Source: Vibrio sp. FE10
GTDB lineage: Bacteria; Pseudomonadota; Gammaproteobacteria; Enterobacterales; Vibrionaceae
Reading direction: 5' to 3'
Length of the DNA: 64,000 nt
Assembly (NCBI RefSeq): GCF_030297155.1
Contig: NZ_AP028067.1
Span: forward strand, 3,658,001 to 3,722,000
The notes beneath the pieces were generated by a model. That model saw only the letters and a list, made by a program, of their open reading frames with translations. It had not been told where the DNA came from and ran no database searches. The position numbers were made by a program, and so were the translations under genes. Positions 56,320 to 64,000 of this stretch are shown piece by piece; position 1 is the stretch's first letter, and each line of letters opens with the position of its first letter.

Positions 56320-56817
56320 ATGTCACACGTTACCTTCAAAGGCGCTGCTGTACCGCTAACAGGCACATTCCCACAAACTGGCGAACAAGCACCAAGCTTT
56401 GCACTGACTGCAGGCGATCTTTCTGAACTGACTCTTGCTTCTCTTGAAGGCAAGAAAGTAGTTCTAAACATCTTCCCAAGCATCGACACAGCAACTTGTG
56501 CGACAAGCGTACGCACGTTCAACGCAAAAGCGGCAGAGCTTGAGAACACGGTTGTTGTTTGTATTTCTGCTGATCTACCGTTTGCTGCGGGTCGCTTCTG
56601 CGAACTAGAAGGCATTGAGGGCGTTCAACACGCTTCAACTTTCCGTTCTCCTGCTTTCGCATCAGACTACGGTGTGGCGATTGCTGAAGGCCCACTAGCA
56701 AGTCTAACAACACGTGCAGTTGTCGTTGTTGATGAAAAAGGTGTGGTAACACACAGCGAGTTAGTTGCAGAGATCACTGAAGAGCCAAACTACGAAGCGG
56801 CACTTGCATCACTGTAA
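56320..56817 (+). CDS. tpx: Thiol peroxidase (atypical 2-Cys peroxiredoxin)
   Basis: Peroxidase of 165 residues that reduces alkyl hydroperoxides with thioredoxin. Peroxidatic Cys60 in DTATCATSV, resolving Cys94 in GRFCE; an extra Cys81 is present. The start region (VTFKGAAVPL) is typical. It has its own upstream space after the CsrB-type RNA terminator and ends at a strong terminator shared with uvrD. Confidence 0.96.
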   Translation: MSHVTFKGAAVPLTGTFPQTGEQAPSFALTAGDLSELTLASLEGKKVVLNIFPSIDTATCATSVRTFNAKAAELENTVVVCISADLPFAAGRFCELEGIEGVQHASTFRSPAFASDYGVAIAEGPLASLTTRAVVVVDEKGVVTHSELVAEITEEPNYEAALASL

Positions 56818-56883
56818 GTCTCACTTTGAGACAGCAATGTCTTCAGCTTGTATTAACCTAATTTAGGTCGGTACAGAGCAATA

Positions 56884-56910
56884 AAAAGAGCAGCCATTGG
56901 CTGCTCTTTT
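56884..56910. terminator. Bidirectional terminator, tpx / uvrD
   Basis: Stem AAAAGAGCAGCC/GGCTGCTCTTTT with an ATT loop; T runs are formed in both directions. Confidence 0.92.
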
Positions 56911-56952
56911 GGTTTTTAATAATAAACGATGTTTAGATGCCGAAGTAGCAGA

Positions 56953-59127
56953 TTAAAGCTGCTCAAGTCGAGCGTAAGCCGTTACTAACCACTTGATGCC
57001 TTCACCGTTAAACGCGACTTGAACTCGACTCTGTGGGCCACTGCCCTCGAAGTTGATGATGGTACCTTCACCAAACTTAGGGTGCTTAACGCGAGAACCC
57101 AAGCTAAAGCCTGTTTCGTTAAAGTTCTCTTTCACGGCGGTTTGGCTAAAGCGGCCACTGCTTGCAGGGCGGCTCACTTGTGCTTTCATACGAACTTCAT
57201 CCAGACAGGTTTCTGGAAGTTCACGAATAAAGCGTGATGGTTTGTGGTACTTGTCCTGACCGTACAAACGACGCATCTCAGCGTAAGTGATGTAAAGCTT
57301 CTCCATCGCACGAGTCATGCCTACGTAACACAGACGACGTTCTTCTTCTAAACGTCCCGCTTCTTCTGCAGACATCTGGCTTGGGAACATGCCTTCTTCA
57401 ACGCCAACCATGAATACCATTGGGAACTCTAGGCCTTTGGCACTGTGCAGAGTCATGAGCTGAACCGCATCATCAAACTCATCAGCCTGACCTTCACCCG
57501 CTTCCAAAGCCGCATGAGTTAAGAATGCTGTTAGCATGCTCATTTCATCTGCTTCTTCTGGTTTTTCAAACTGACGCGTTGCCGTTACCAATTCTTCCAA
57601 GTTCTCAATTCGAGCCTTCGATTTCTCGCCTTTCTCTTGCTCGTACATCGCAAACAAGCCCGACGATTTGATCACGTGGTCGGTTTGCTCATGAAGTCTC
57701 AGTTCTATGGTGTCATCTTCAAGTGCATTGATAAGCTCAATAAAGCGGCTCAAAGCACCTGCAGCACGGCCTGGTAACACTTGCTCTTCTATCAGAGCAA
57801 CACTGGCTTCCCACATAGTTGCACCACGATCACGCGCTGCAAGACGAATCGTTTCTAGGGTTTTATCGCCCAAGCCACGCGTTGGCGTATTGACGACACG
57901 TTCAAACGCCGCATCATTGCTGCGGTTACTCATTAAACGCAGGTAGCTCAAGGCATCTCTGATTTCCTGACGCTCGAAGAATCGCATGCCGCCGTAGATT
58001 CGGTAAGGTAGACCACCTTGAATCAAAGCTTCTTCAAGAACACGAGACTGGGCGTTATTACGATAAAGCATCGCGGTATCTTCTAGCGCACCGCCTTTCT
58101 CTTGCCACTCTTTGATTTTGCTGACTGTGAAACGCGCTTCATCTAACTCGTTATAAGCCGAGTAAACAGAGATTGGCTCACCATCGTTGCCATCGGTCCA
58201 CAGCTCTTTACCCATACGCTCGGTGTTGTTCGAGATAAGCTCGTTCGACGCCTGCAGAATGGTTTTGGTTGAACGGTAGTTTTGTTCGAGTCGAACCGTT
58301 GAAGCACCTGGGAATTCATCCAAGAACTTCTGAATATTTTCAATTTTCGCACCACGCCAACCATAGATAGATTGGTCATCATCACCCACGATCATCACAC
58401 GACAATCCGGGCCTGCCATCATACGTAGCCAAGCGTATTGGATGTTGTTGGTATCTTGAAATTCGTCGACAAGAATGTGCTTAAAGCGAGCTTGGTAGTG
58501 CTCGCGGATGTGTTTCTTATCGCGCAATAGTTCATGTGATCTCAACAAGATCTCAGCAAAGTCGACCAAGCCAGCACGATCACATGCCTCTTGGTAAGCA
58601 GAGTAAATCTTTAACCACGTTTGAGTTATTGGATCATGGTAGGCGTCAATGTGACTTGGGCGTAACCCTTCGTCTTTCTTACCATTGATCCACCAAGAAG
58701 CTTGCTTGGCTGGCCACTGCTTTTCATCAAGGTTTTGCGCCTTGATTAAGCGACGTAGTAAGCGAATCTGATCATCTGAATCAATGATCTGGAAGTCTTC
58801 TGGCAGTTTTGCATCTAGGTAGTGAGCACGAAGAATGCGGTGACAAATACCGTGGAAGGTGCCGTTCCACATGCCTGACGAGCTGCCCATCATCAACTCT
58901 TCAATACGACCACGCATCTCTGCTGCCGCTTTGTTGGTGAAGGTAACCGACATGATAGAGAACGGTGATGCTTGCTCTACGCTTTGTAACCAAGCGATAC
59001 GATGCACCAACACTCGCGTTTTACCACTGCCAGCACCTGCCAGAATAAGTAGGTTTTCTAAAGGTGCTGCGACCGCCTCACGTTGTTTGTCGTTTAGGCC
59101 ATCGAGTAAAAGCGAAGGATCTATCAT
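56953..59127 (-). CDS. uvrD: DNA helicase II UvrD
   Basis: 3'-5' helicase of nucleotide-excision and mismatch repair, 724 residues. Motifs: Q motif LNDKQREAV, P-loop AGAGSGKTRVLVHR, DEFQDTN, GDDDQSIYGWRGA, QNYRST, TLHSAKGLEF and VGMTRA; the C-terminal tail with HPKFGEGTI binds partner proteins. A LexA box lies just upstream. It converges on tpx. Confidence 0.97.
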   Translation of the reverse strand: MIDPSLLLDGLNDKQREAVAAPLENLLILAGAGSGKTRVLVHRIAWLQSVEQASPFSIMSVTFTNKAAAEMRGRIEELMMGSSSGMWNGTFHGICHRILRAHYLDAKLPEDFQIIDSDDQIRLLRRLIKAQNLDEKQWPAKQASWWINGKKDEGLRPSHIDAYHDPITQTWLKIYSAYQEACDRAGLVDFAEILLRSHELLRDKKHIREHYQARFKHILVDEFQDTNNIQYAWLRMMAGPDCRVMIVGDDDQSIYGWRGAKIENIQKFLDEFPGASTVRLEQNYRSTKTILQASNELISNNTERMGKELWTDGNDGEPISVYSAYNELDEARFTVSKIKEWQEKGGALEDTAMLYRNNAQSRVLEEALIQGGLPYRIYGGMRFFERQEIRDALSYLRLMSNRSNDAAFERVVNTPTRGLGDKTLETIRLAARDRGATMWEASVALIEEQVLPGRAAGALSRFIELINALEDDTIELRLHEQTDHVIKSSGLFAMYEQEKGEKSKARIENLEELVTATRQFEKPEEADEMSMLTAFLTHAALEAGEGQADEFDDAVQLMTLHSAKGLEFPMVFMVGVEEGMFPSQMSAEEAGRLEEERRLCYVGMTRAMEKLYITYAEMRRLYGQDKYHKPSRFIRELPETCLDEVRMKAQVSRPASSGRFSQTAVKENFNETGFSLGSRVKHPKFGEGTIINFEGSGPQSRVQVAFNGEGIKWLVTAYARLEQL

Positions 59128-59142
59128 TGGATATGCTCACTA

Positions 59143-59158
59143 CTGGGTATTTATACAT
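59143..59158 (-). promoter_or_regulatory. Probable LexA (SOS) box of uvrD
   Basis: Minus strand ATGTATAAATACCCAG, 16 bases before the ATG. It differs at only two positions from the E. coli uvrD box as I recall it (CTGTATATATACCCAG). Confidence 0.75.
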
Positions 59159-59391
59159 AAAAGTCGATTATAACCTAAACACTAGGCTGCGTTTAGGATA
59201 ATAAGAAGAAAAAATAATCAAAAATTAACATCATAAAATCAGTTACTTAAAAGATAACTCATCATTAATATTGATATTTCTTATAATGCCGTGAAATTAT
59301 TTCCTGGTTCTTCCTATCCTTTTTAGTAAGCAAGTTAACAATTCATTAACCTGCGATATAAAAATACTATTAAGTCCTAGAGGGAATGACT

Positions 59392-59652
59392 ATGAAAAAT
59401 TCTAATCTTGCTGTTACAGCTGCAATCACAAGTGTACTAGCGTTCGGCGGTGCAGTTCTTACATCAGCACCTGCGGAAGCAGCAGCAAAAGAAAAATGCT
59501 ACGGCGTGGCAAAAGCTGGCCAAAATGATTGTGCAACTAAAACAAGTTCATGTGCGGGTACAGCAAAAGAAGACAACCAATCCGATGCATTCGTGGTCGT
59601 TCCTAAAGGACTGTGTGGCAAATTATCAGGTGGTGACACTCAATCATCATAA
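59392..59652 (+). CDS. bufA: Bufferin precursor peptide (DUF2282)
   Basis: Precursor of 86 residues starting at the ATG at 59392, six bases after AGGGA. The Sec-type signal peptide is hydrophobic ([18 protein letters not shown]) with probable cleavage after AEA. The mature part has four cysteines, Cys36, Cys47, Cys54 and Cys75, in the family pattern [19 protein letters not shown] and VPKGLCGKL. Enzymes of the DUF692 family convert such cysteines to thiooxazole-type groups that bind copper. The next gene is that enzyme. A longer frame from 59386 has no room for a ribosome site. Confidence 0.92.
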   Translation: MKNSNLAVTAAITSVLAFGGAVLTSAPAEAAAKEKCYGVAKAGQNDCATKTSSCAGTAKEDNQSDAFVVVPKGLCGKLSGGDTQSS

Positions 59653-59716
59653 TTGAGCTGCTTAGTATGGTGAGCTGATATTCAGCTCACCTCCACTTCC
59701 GATTAGGAGAATCGTT

Positions 59717-60577
59717 GTGACTCAAACTCTTCACCCCAACGCAGGGGTTGGCCTTAGAACACCGCACTTAGACTTCTTTAGCCAAAATCCAGCTCTCGTG
59801 AGTTGGTTAGAGGTTCACAGCGAGAACTACTTTTTAACTCAATCACCGCAACGTCAACAACTCCGAGAAATTCGTAACGCCCACAACATCAGTTGCCACG
59901 GTGTGGGTTTGTCTCTCGGTTCGGTTGAGCGCATCAACCCAAATCACTTACTGCAGTTGAAAGAACTCATCGATGACATCGAGCCGTTCTTGGTTTCTGA
60001 CCATCTCAGCTGGAGTCAGACCGGAGGTCATTACTTCAATGACTTGTTACCACTGCCTTACACAGAAGAAGCGTTAGAAGTCTTCTGTCGCAATGTCATC
60101 GAGGTTCAAGACAGCCTGCAACGCCCTATGTTGATTGAGAACCCATCGAGTTACCTAGCATTCAAGCATTCAACCATCCCAGAATGGGAATTTTTGGCCG
60201 AGGTACAAAAGCGCACTGAGTGCCGACTATTACTCGATTTCAATAATATTTTCGTCTCATCTTTTAATCATGGCTTTAGCTGTGAAGAGTACTTAAGCGG
60301 AATACCTGCAAACAAAGTGGAAGAGATTCACTTGGCAGGTTTTACCAAAAAGAAACTCGAACAAGGTGAGATCTGGATAGACACCCACAGTAAACCTGTC
60401 TGTGACGAAGTATGGAAACTATATACTGACTGGATTGCACAACATGGTTTGCGCCATACCTTGATTGAGTGGGATCTAGATATCCCAGAACCACAGGTCT
60501 TATTGGCTGAAGCAACCAAAGCCAGTGATATCTTGTATCAACACGACAAGTTCAACCAAAGGAGTCGCGCATCATGA
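59717..60577 (+). CDS. bufB: DUF692/MNIO enzyme modifying the bufferin precursor
   Basis: Multinuclear non-heme iron oxidase of 286 residues, TIM-barrel fold. The start is GTG with AGGAGA six bases upstream. Metal-ligand motifs are all seen: E in VHSENYF, H in SCHGVGLS, DH in SDHLSWS, E in LIENPSS, D/N in LDFNNIF, H in IHLAGF, D-T-H in IDTHSKP and E in LIEWDLD. It acts on the cysteines of the DUF2282 peptide encoded 64 bases upstream. It overlaps the next gene by four bases. Confidence 0.93.
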   Translation: MTQTLHPNAGVGLRTPHLDFFSQNPALVSWLEVHSENYFLTQSPQRQQLREIRNAHNISCHGVGLSLGSVERINPNHLLQLKELIDDIEPFLVSDHLSWSQTGGHYFNDLLPLPYTEEALEVFCRNVIEVQDSLQRPMLIENPSSYLAFKHSTIPEWEFLAEVQKRTECRLLLDFNNIFVSSFNHGFSCEEYLSGIPANKVEEIHLAGFTKKKLEQGEIWIDTHSKPVCDEVWKLYTDWIAQHGLRHTLIEWDLDIPEPQVLLAEATKASDILYQHDKFNQRSRAS

Positions 60578-61341
60578 GCCACTCCCTAGCAGATGTTCAA
60601 TCAGAGTTTGCTAACGCCCTACGCTACCAAAATAATGGTCAGCATTGCGACATAGTGAGCGACCATTTTACTGATGAGCAACGAATCCAGATTTACCGTA
60701 ATAACTTTGTGATCAGCTTGAGCGAAGTACTGGCAGCAACCTACCCACTTACTGAAATGCTGGTTGGTGAAGAGTGCTTCCAACAAATGGCTCGCCAACA
60801 TGTCTTAAGTTATCCATCAACCTCTGGTGATGTCAGCGGTTATGGGGAACACTTTGAACAGACTATCCAAACCTTTCCTGCCGTTATTGAGGCTGCTCCT
60901 TATCTCGCTGAAGTGGCTTTGTATGAATGGAAAAAAGATAGCTTGGTGAGATGTATTTCAGAATCACATGTCGACCAACGCCCTCTCTCTTGTTTAGCGG
61001 ATGTGCCACAAGAACAGCAAGGCGCTTTGGTCTTCCATCTCAAAGATTCAATAACGCTAGTCAATTCTAGCTATACGATGATCGCGCTTGAGCAAGCTAT
61101 CTATCAGCAACAACTCGACGGGTTAGACATCAACCAACCTGAATTTGGGGTGTTAATCCGAGCCGAGAATTCACAGATTGAGAGCCATCGTTTGACAGAA
61201 GAATGCCACCAACTATTAACTGAATTGCAATCGGGTCAAGCGCTCGCTGAGATTGACCCTTCACTATTACAACATCTGAATGCTGTCATGGCGCTTAACG
61301 TCATCTCAGGTTTTTCAATCGATGCCGAATTGGAGACATAA
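60574..61341 (+). CDS. bufC: DUF2063 partner of the MNIO enzyme
   Basis: Protein of 255 residues with the family N-terminus (RIQIYRNNFVISLSEVLAATYPLTEMLVGEE), once labelled DNA-binding. In MNIO systems the DUF2063 protein recognises the precursor and delivers it to the enzyme. The start overlaps the stop of the enzyme gene (ATGA), a sign of coupling and equal dose. Confidence 0.9.
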   Translation: MSHSLADVQSEFANALRYQNNGQHCDIVSDHFTDEQRIQIYRNNFVISLSEVLAATYPLTEMLVGEECFQQMARQHVLSYPSTSGDVSGYGEHFEQTIQTFPAVIEAAPYLAEVALYEWKKDSLVRCISESHVDQRPLSCLADVPQEQQGALVFHLKDSITLVNSSYTMIALEQAIYQQQLDGLDINQPEFGVLIRAENSQIESHRLTEECHQLLTELQSGQALAEIDPSLLQHLNAVMALNVISGFSIDAELET

Positions 61342-61342
61342 T

Positions 61343-61801
61343 ATGGATAACAACACAGTCACGAACATGATGGCTCAATACGACAATTTGATTGAGAAAT
61401 CACAGGCACTTTTTGTTCCTGTCTTACTTCTGTTTTGCCGCCTATGGGTGGCGTGGGTCTTCTTTAACTCTGGGCTCACCAAGATAGCAACTTGGGATAG
61501 CACTCTTTACTTGTTTGAATTGGAATACCAAGTGCCACTGTTACCTTGGGAGTTAGCAGCCTACATGGGGACTGCCGCTGAATTGATTCTACCGGTGTTC
61601 TTAGCGCTTGGTTTATTAACACGACCTATGGCCGCAGTTCTATTCGTTTTCAATATCATGGCCGTCGTGTCATACCCTGTATTGTGGGCGCAAGGCTTTT
61701 ACGATCATCAGCTTTGGGGATTAATGATTCTTATCGTCGTTGTATGGGGCGCTGGACCATTTTCACTGGATAGAATCTTGAAGAAGCAATTTAGCAACTA
61801 G
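61343..61801 (+). CDS. DoxX-family membrane protein of the bufferin operon
   Basis: Membrane protein of 152 residues from the ATG at 61343, one base after the preceding stop; a longer overlapping frame exists but is unlikely. Four spans, with DoxX motifs FCRLWVAWVFFNSGLTK and AELILPVFLALGL. DoxX proteins often close DUF2282-DUF692-DUF2063 operons; their role (redox or heavy-metal handling at the membrane) is not settled. A terminator follows. Confidence 0.9.
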   Translation: MDNNTVTNMMAQYDNLIEKSQALFVPVLLLFCRLWVAWVFFNSGLTKIATWDSTLYLFELEYQVPLLPWELAAYMGTAAELILPVFLALGLLTRPMAAVLFVFNIMAVVSYPVLWAQGFYDHQLWGLMILIVVVWGAGPFSLDRILKKQFSN

Positions 61802-61827
61802 TCCTCATCGCAAATCCAAAACGCAAA

Positions 61828-61855
61828 AAACCACTCAATTGAGTGGTTTCTTTTT
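61828..61855. terminator. Terminator of the bufferin operon
   Basis: Stem AAACCACTC/GAGTGGTTT with an AATT loop, TTTCTTTTT to the right and six As on the left, so it may serve the converging gene as well. Confidence 0.9.
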
Positions 61856-61867
61856 ATCTAGAATAAA

Positions 61868-62149
61868 CTACTTGTTTAAAAAAGCTTGTAGCTCTTCAGC
61901 AGAGATACCTTGCTCAGCTAGCTCTTTTGCTAGTAGCTGAACTTGTTCACCTTTACGAGATTCAACCACGCGTTGAAATTGGTAAATGATATCTCGCAAA
62001 GTGTCGATTGGAACTTGTTTTGCCGCACTGCGAATACGCTCTTCACTTTGGTTTCCTAGCTCTTTAAGCAATTTACCAAACATGACCTTTTCAGGTGCAT
62101 CTTCCATTTGTTCTAAGATGCGCGCCATTTCGTAGGTTGTTAATGACAT
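61868..62149 (-). CDS. Small H-NS-like regulator, possibly TsrA
   Basis: Helical, charged protein of 93 residues with a likely dimerising N-terminal half (MARILEQMEDAPEKVMFGKL) and an H-NS-linker-like end (AKELAEQGISAEELQAFL); no DNA-binding C-terminal domain is present. It resembles TsrA of Vibrio cholerae, an H-NS-like repressor of type VI secretion, which I recall lying next to a Bcr/CflA gene as here. This is from memory, so the name is left blank. Confidence 0.6.
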   Translation of the reverse strand: MSLTTYEMARILEQMEDAPEKVMFGKLLKELGNQSEERIRSAAKQVPIDTLRDIIYQFQRVVESRKGEQVQLLAKELAEQGISAEELQAFLNK

Positions 62150-62251
62150 TACAGTATTTTCCGTTGGGGACTAACGTTTCAATGAGTGACAAATATAGCA
62201 TGTTTTAAGGTTTCGAAAACCGCCATTTGTATATTTTGTCACCCTTGAGAT

Positions 62252-63451
62252 TTACGCCTTGGCAAACGTCGTGTGCCACGACTTACCTGCTTTACTCGCA
62301 AGCACTAACAATGCTGGAACAATCAGGAACATTTGCAGAGCTATCATCACTTGAGACGTTAAATCAAGACGTTGCATGGTACCAACCAGTAACCCTGAGC
62401 CACTCATTTGGAACAAGCCAAGTAGTGCAGCAGCGGTACCCGCACGGTCACCGAAAGGTTCTAGAGCTTTACCTGCAGCAGCACCTAGAATCCAAGCGAA
62501 ACCAACTGAAGATAAGAAGATCGGTAACATAAACGCAATCGCGCTTGCATGCTCAGCAAGCACCAGCATAACCACGCCCGCTAAGCCAAGCGTTGAAATA
62601 CCAACAACCAATGCTTTGTAAGTACCAAAACGGTCCATGAACTTCGGTGCAGTGAATGCAGCCGTGATGTTGATAACCGCGTTAATACCAAACCAGAAGG
62701 TAAACTCGTTCATCGTCAAACCTAGGTTTTCCATCAACACAACAGGTGCTGAGGTAACGTAAGCAAGGATTACTGCCATCGCCATCAAGCACAATGTCGC
62801 ATGGAAGATGAATGATGGTGTTTTCAGTACCGACCAGTAACGCTCAAGTTTGAACACCGCGACCTTTTCTGTCGCTGGATTGGACTCTTTCATTTGGAAA
62901 AACAAAATGGTTCCAACCACGACAGCGAACACAGCCATAAAGCTGAAGTTCGAGCGCCAGCCAAACTGTTGAGTCAACCAAGCACCAAGAATCGGTGCTA
63001 GTGCAGGAATAAAGCAAATTGCACCATTGAGGTAACTGATCATACGGCCACTTTTCTCAGGGCCAAATAGATCGCGAACCGTCGCAAAGGCTGCCACAGA
63101 AGTCGCACAAGCTCCTAAGCCTTGTAGCAGCCGAGCTATTAGCATCATATCAATCGATTGAGCTGCCCACGCCAAGCAAGCACTCAATGCATAGATACTA
63201 ACACCTCCCAATGCAACGGTTCGACGTCCTAACTTATCAGCCAAAGGGCCTGCAAATAATTGCCCGACACCCATGGCGAATAAAAACCAAGTAATCGTAT
63301 CTTGTGCTAATGCGTGTTCCACGTGAAACGCTGTTGAAATTTGTGGCAGAGCTGGAAGATAAATATCTATAGCCAGAGGGCTAAATAGAACCAGCATTGC
63401 CAATAAAGCAACCTGCAGTTTACTAGGGGTTGGAAGCGCGTTAGAAGGCAC
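62252..63451 (-). CDS. Bcr/CflA-family multidrug efflux MFS transporter
   Basis: Drug:proton antiporter of the inner membrane. The best start is the GTG at 63451, six bases after GGAG, giving 399 residues and the normal N-terminus right before span 1 (LLAMLVLFSPLAIDIYLPAL); a longer frame to 63574 overlaps the divergent LysR gene. Signatures: motif A GPLADKLGRRTV and LQGLGACATSVAAFATVRDLF. Twelve spans predicted. Divergent from a LysR gene that may regulate it. Confidence 0.9.
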   Translation of the reverse strand: MPSNALPTPSKLQVALLAMLVLFSPLAIDIYLPALPQISTAFHVEHALAQDTITWFLFAMGVGQLFAGPLADKLGRRTVALGGVSIYALSACLAWAAQSIDMMLIARLLQGLGACATSVAAFATVRDLFGPEKSGRMISYLNGAICFIPALAPILGAWLTQQFGWRSNFSFMAVFAVVVGTILFFQMKESNPATEKVAVFKLERYWSVLKTPSFIFHATLCLMAMAVILAYVTSAPVVLMENLGLTMNEFTFWFGINAVINITAAFTAPKFMDRFGTYKALVVGISTLGLAGVVMLVLAEHASAIAFMLPIFLSSVGFAWILGAAAGKALEPFGDRAGTAAALLGLFQMSGSGLLVGTMQRLDLTSQVMIALQMFLIVPALLVLASKAGKSWHTTFAKA

Positions 63452-63552
63452 AAGATTCTCCGAATGAGTTAATTTCGGTGCATAATAACCAACTAAAGAT
63501 ATGAACAAAAATGGCATATACTCATTAGCATTATTCCAAATAGGAAACTCAC

Positions 63553-64000
63553 ATGAATATCGAGAAACTATCACGCCTCGACCTCAATCTATTGGTTTGC
63601 TTGCAGGTGCTGATGGAAGAGCTGAGTGTCACTCGCACCGCACACCGATTATGCTTGAGCCAATCGGCTGTGAGTAAGTCGCTAGCCAAGCTTCGTGAGC
63701 AATTTAATGATCCCCTTTTTACGCGAAGTGCTCATGGCCTACGACCAACACCTAAGGCTGTATTTCTCAAGCCTCGATTAGAAACGCTGATCAATCAACT
63801 TGATGTGCTTACCCAACCAGAGACATTCATTCCCAACAACAGCGACCATAGTTTTCACATTGCTGCAGTTGAAAGTGTTTACCCGCTGATTCTTCCCCAC
63901 TTCTTACCAGCAATATTTCGACAAGCGCCTAAGGTCAATATCAACACCCATGCGTGGACCGAACAAACCTTTAAGAAGCTGCAGCTTGGTGAGTTAGATA
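63553..64000 (+). CDS. LysR-family regulator (3' end cut by window edge)
   Basis: 149 codons in the window. N-terminal helix-turn-helix (LDLNLLVCLQVLMEE, TRTAHRLCLSQSAVSKSLAKL) and the start of the effector domain (SFHIAAVESV). AGGA lies seven bases before the ATG. Divergent from the Bcr/CflA pump across about 100 bases, the usual place for a LysR regulator and its target. Confidence 0.92.
   Translation, partial: MNIEKLSRLDLNLLVCLQVLMEELSVTRTAHRLCLSQSAVSKSLAKLREQFNDPLFTRSAHGLRPTPKAVFLKPRLETLINQLDVLTQPETFIPNNSDHSFHIAAVESVYPLILPHFLPAIFRQAPKVNINTHAWTEQTFKKLQLGELD

Noticed and set aside
63452..63574. 41-residue N-terminal extension of the Bcr/CflA pump
   Set aside because: It would overlap the divergent LysR gene and lies ahead of the well-placed GTG start; it has no family resemblance.

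Overview
The window is chromosomal DNA of a gammaproteobacterium, almost certainly a Vibrio, probably near the Splendidus group (the genus is inferred from protein sequences and gene order; the species is a guess). It holds conserved core genes on both strands and two tandem rRNA operons. I see no insertion sequence, prophage, integron or CRISPR array.

Layout. (1) 0-5.4 kb: rhtB (cut by the window edge), pldB, yigL, an EVE-domain gene, and a two-gene unit of a lipoprotein and a DTW-domain tRNA enzyme. (2) 5.5-10.7 kb: two adjacent paralogues with FIST, degenerate GGDEF and EAL domains. (3) 10.9-15.5 kb: the leftward lptM-lysA-dapF-DUF484-xerC-yigB operon, with cyaY divergent. (4) 16-22.9 kb: cyaA (TTG start, CRP site) divergent from hemCDXY. 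(5) 23-23.8 kb: about 0.8 kb without a gene. (6) 23.9-35.2 kb: two leftward rRNA operons. The downstream one has Ile and Ala tRNAs in its spacer and Asp at its end; the upstream one has a tRNA-free spacer and a clear P1/P2 promoter pair. (7) 35.3-38.2 kb: ubiD, a small [2Fe-2S] ferredoxin and fre. (8) 38.3-44.1 kb: a periplasmic protein, rho and trxA leftward, then rhlB and gppA rightward. (9) 44.3-49.1 kb: a ToxR/CadC-like membrane regulator, terC with two small unlisted ORFs, a small MscS channel with a hexamer repeat behind it, and the queuosine-precursor transporter yhhQ behind a preQ1 riboswitch. (10) 49.2-55.6 kb: recQ, rarD, an AraC regulator beside a LysE exporter, and ggt. (11) 55.8-59.1 kb: a CsrB-type regulatory RNA, tpx, and uvrD with a LexA box. 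(12) 59.4-61.8 kb: a four-gene bufferin operon (DUF2282 precursor, DUF692/MNIO enzyme, DUF2063 partner, DoxX protein). (13) 61.9-64 kb: a small H-NS-like protein, a Bcr/CflA pump and a divergent LysR regulator cut by the window edge.

The most noteworthy items are the bufferin operon, a recently recognised class of metal-handling modified peptide; the CsrB-like RNA with about two dozen GGA motifs; the preQ1 riboswitch whose pseudoknot appears to take in the ribosome binding site; the paired FIST/EAL proteins; the enlarged UbiD with an internal duplication; and clustered sequence differences between the two rRNA operons.
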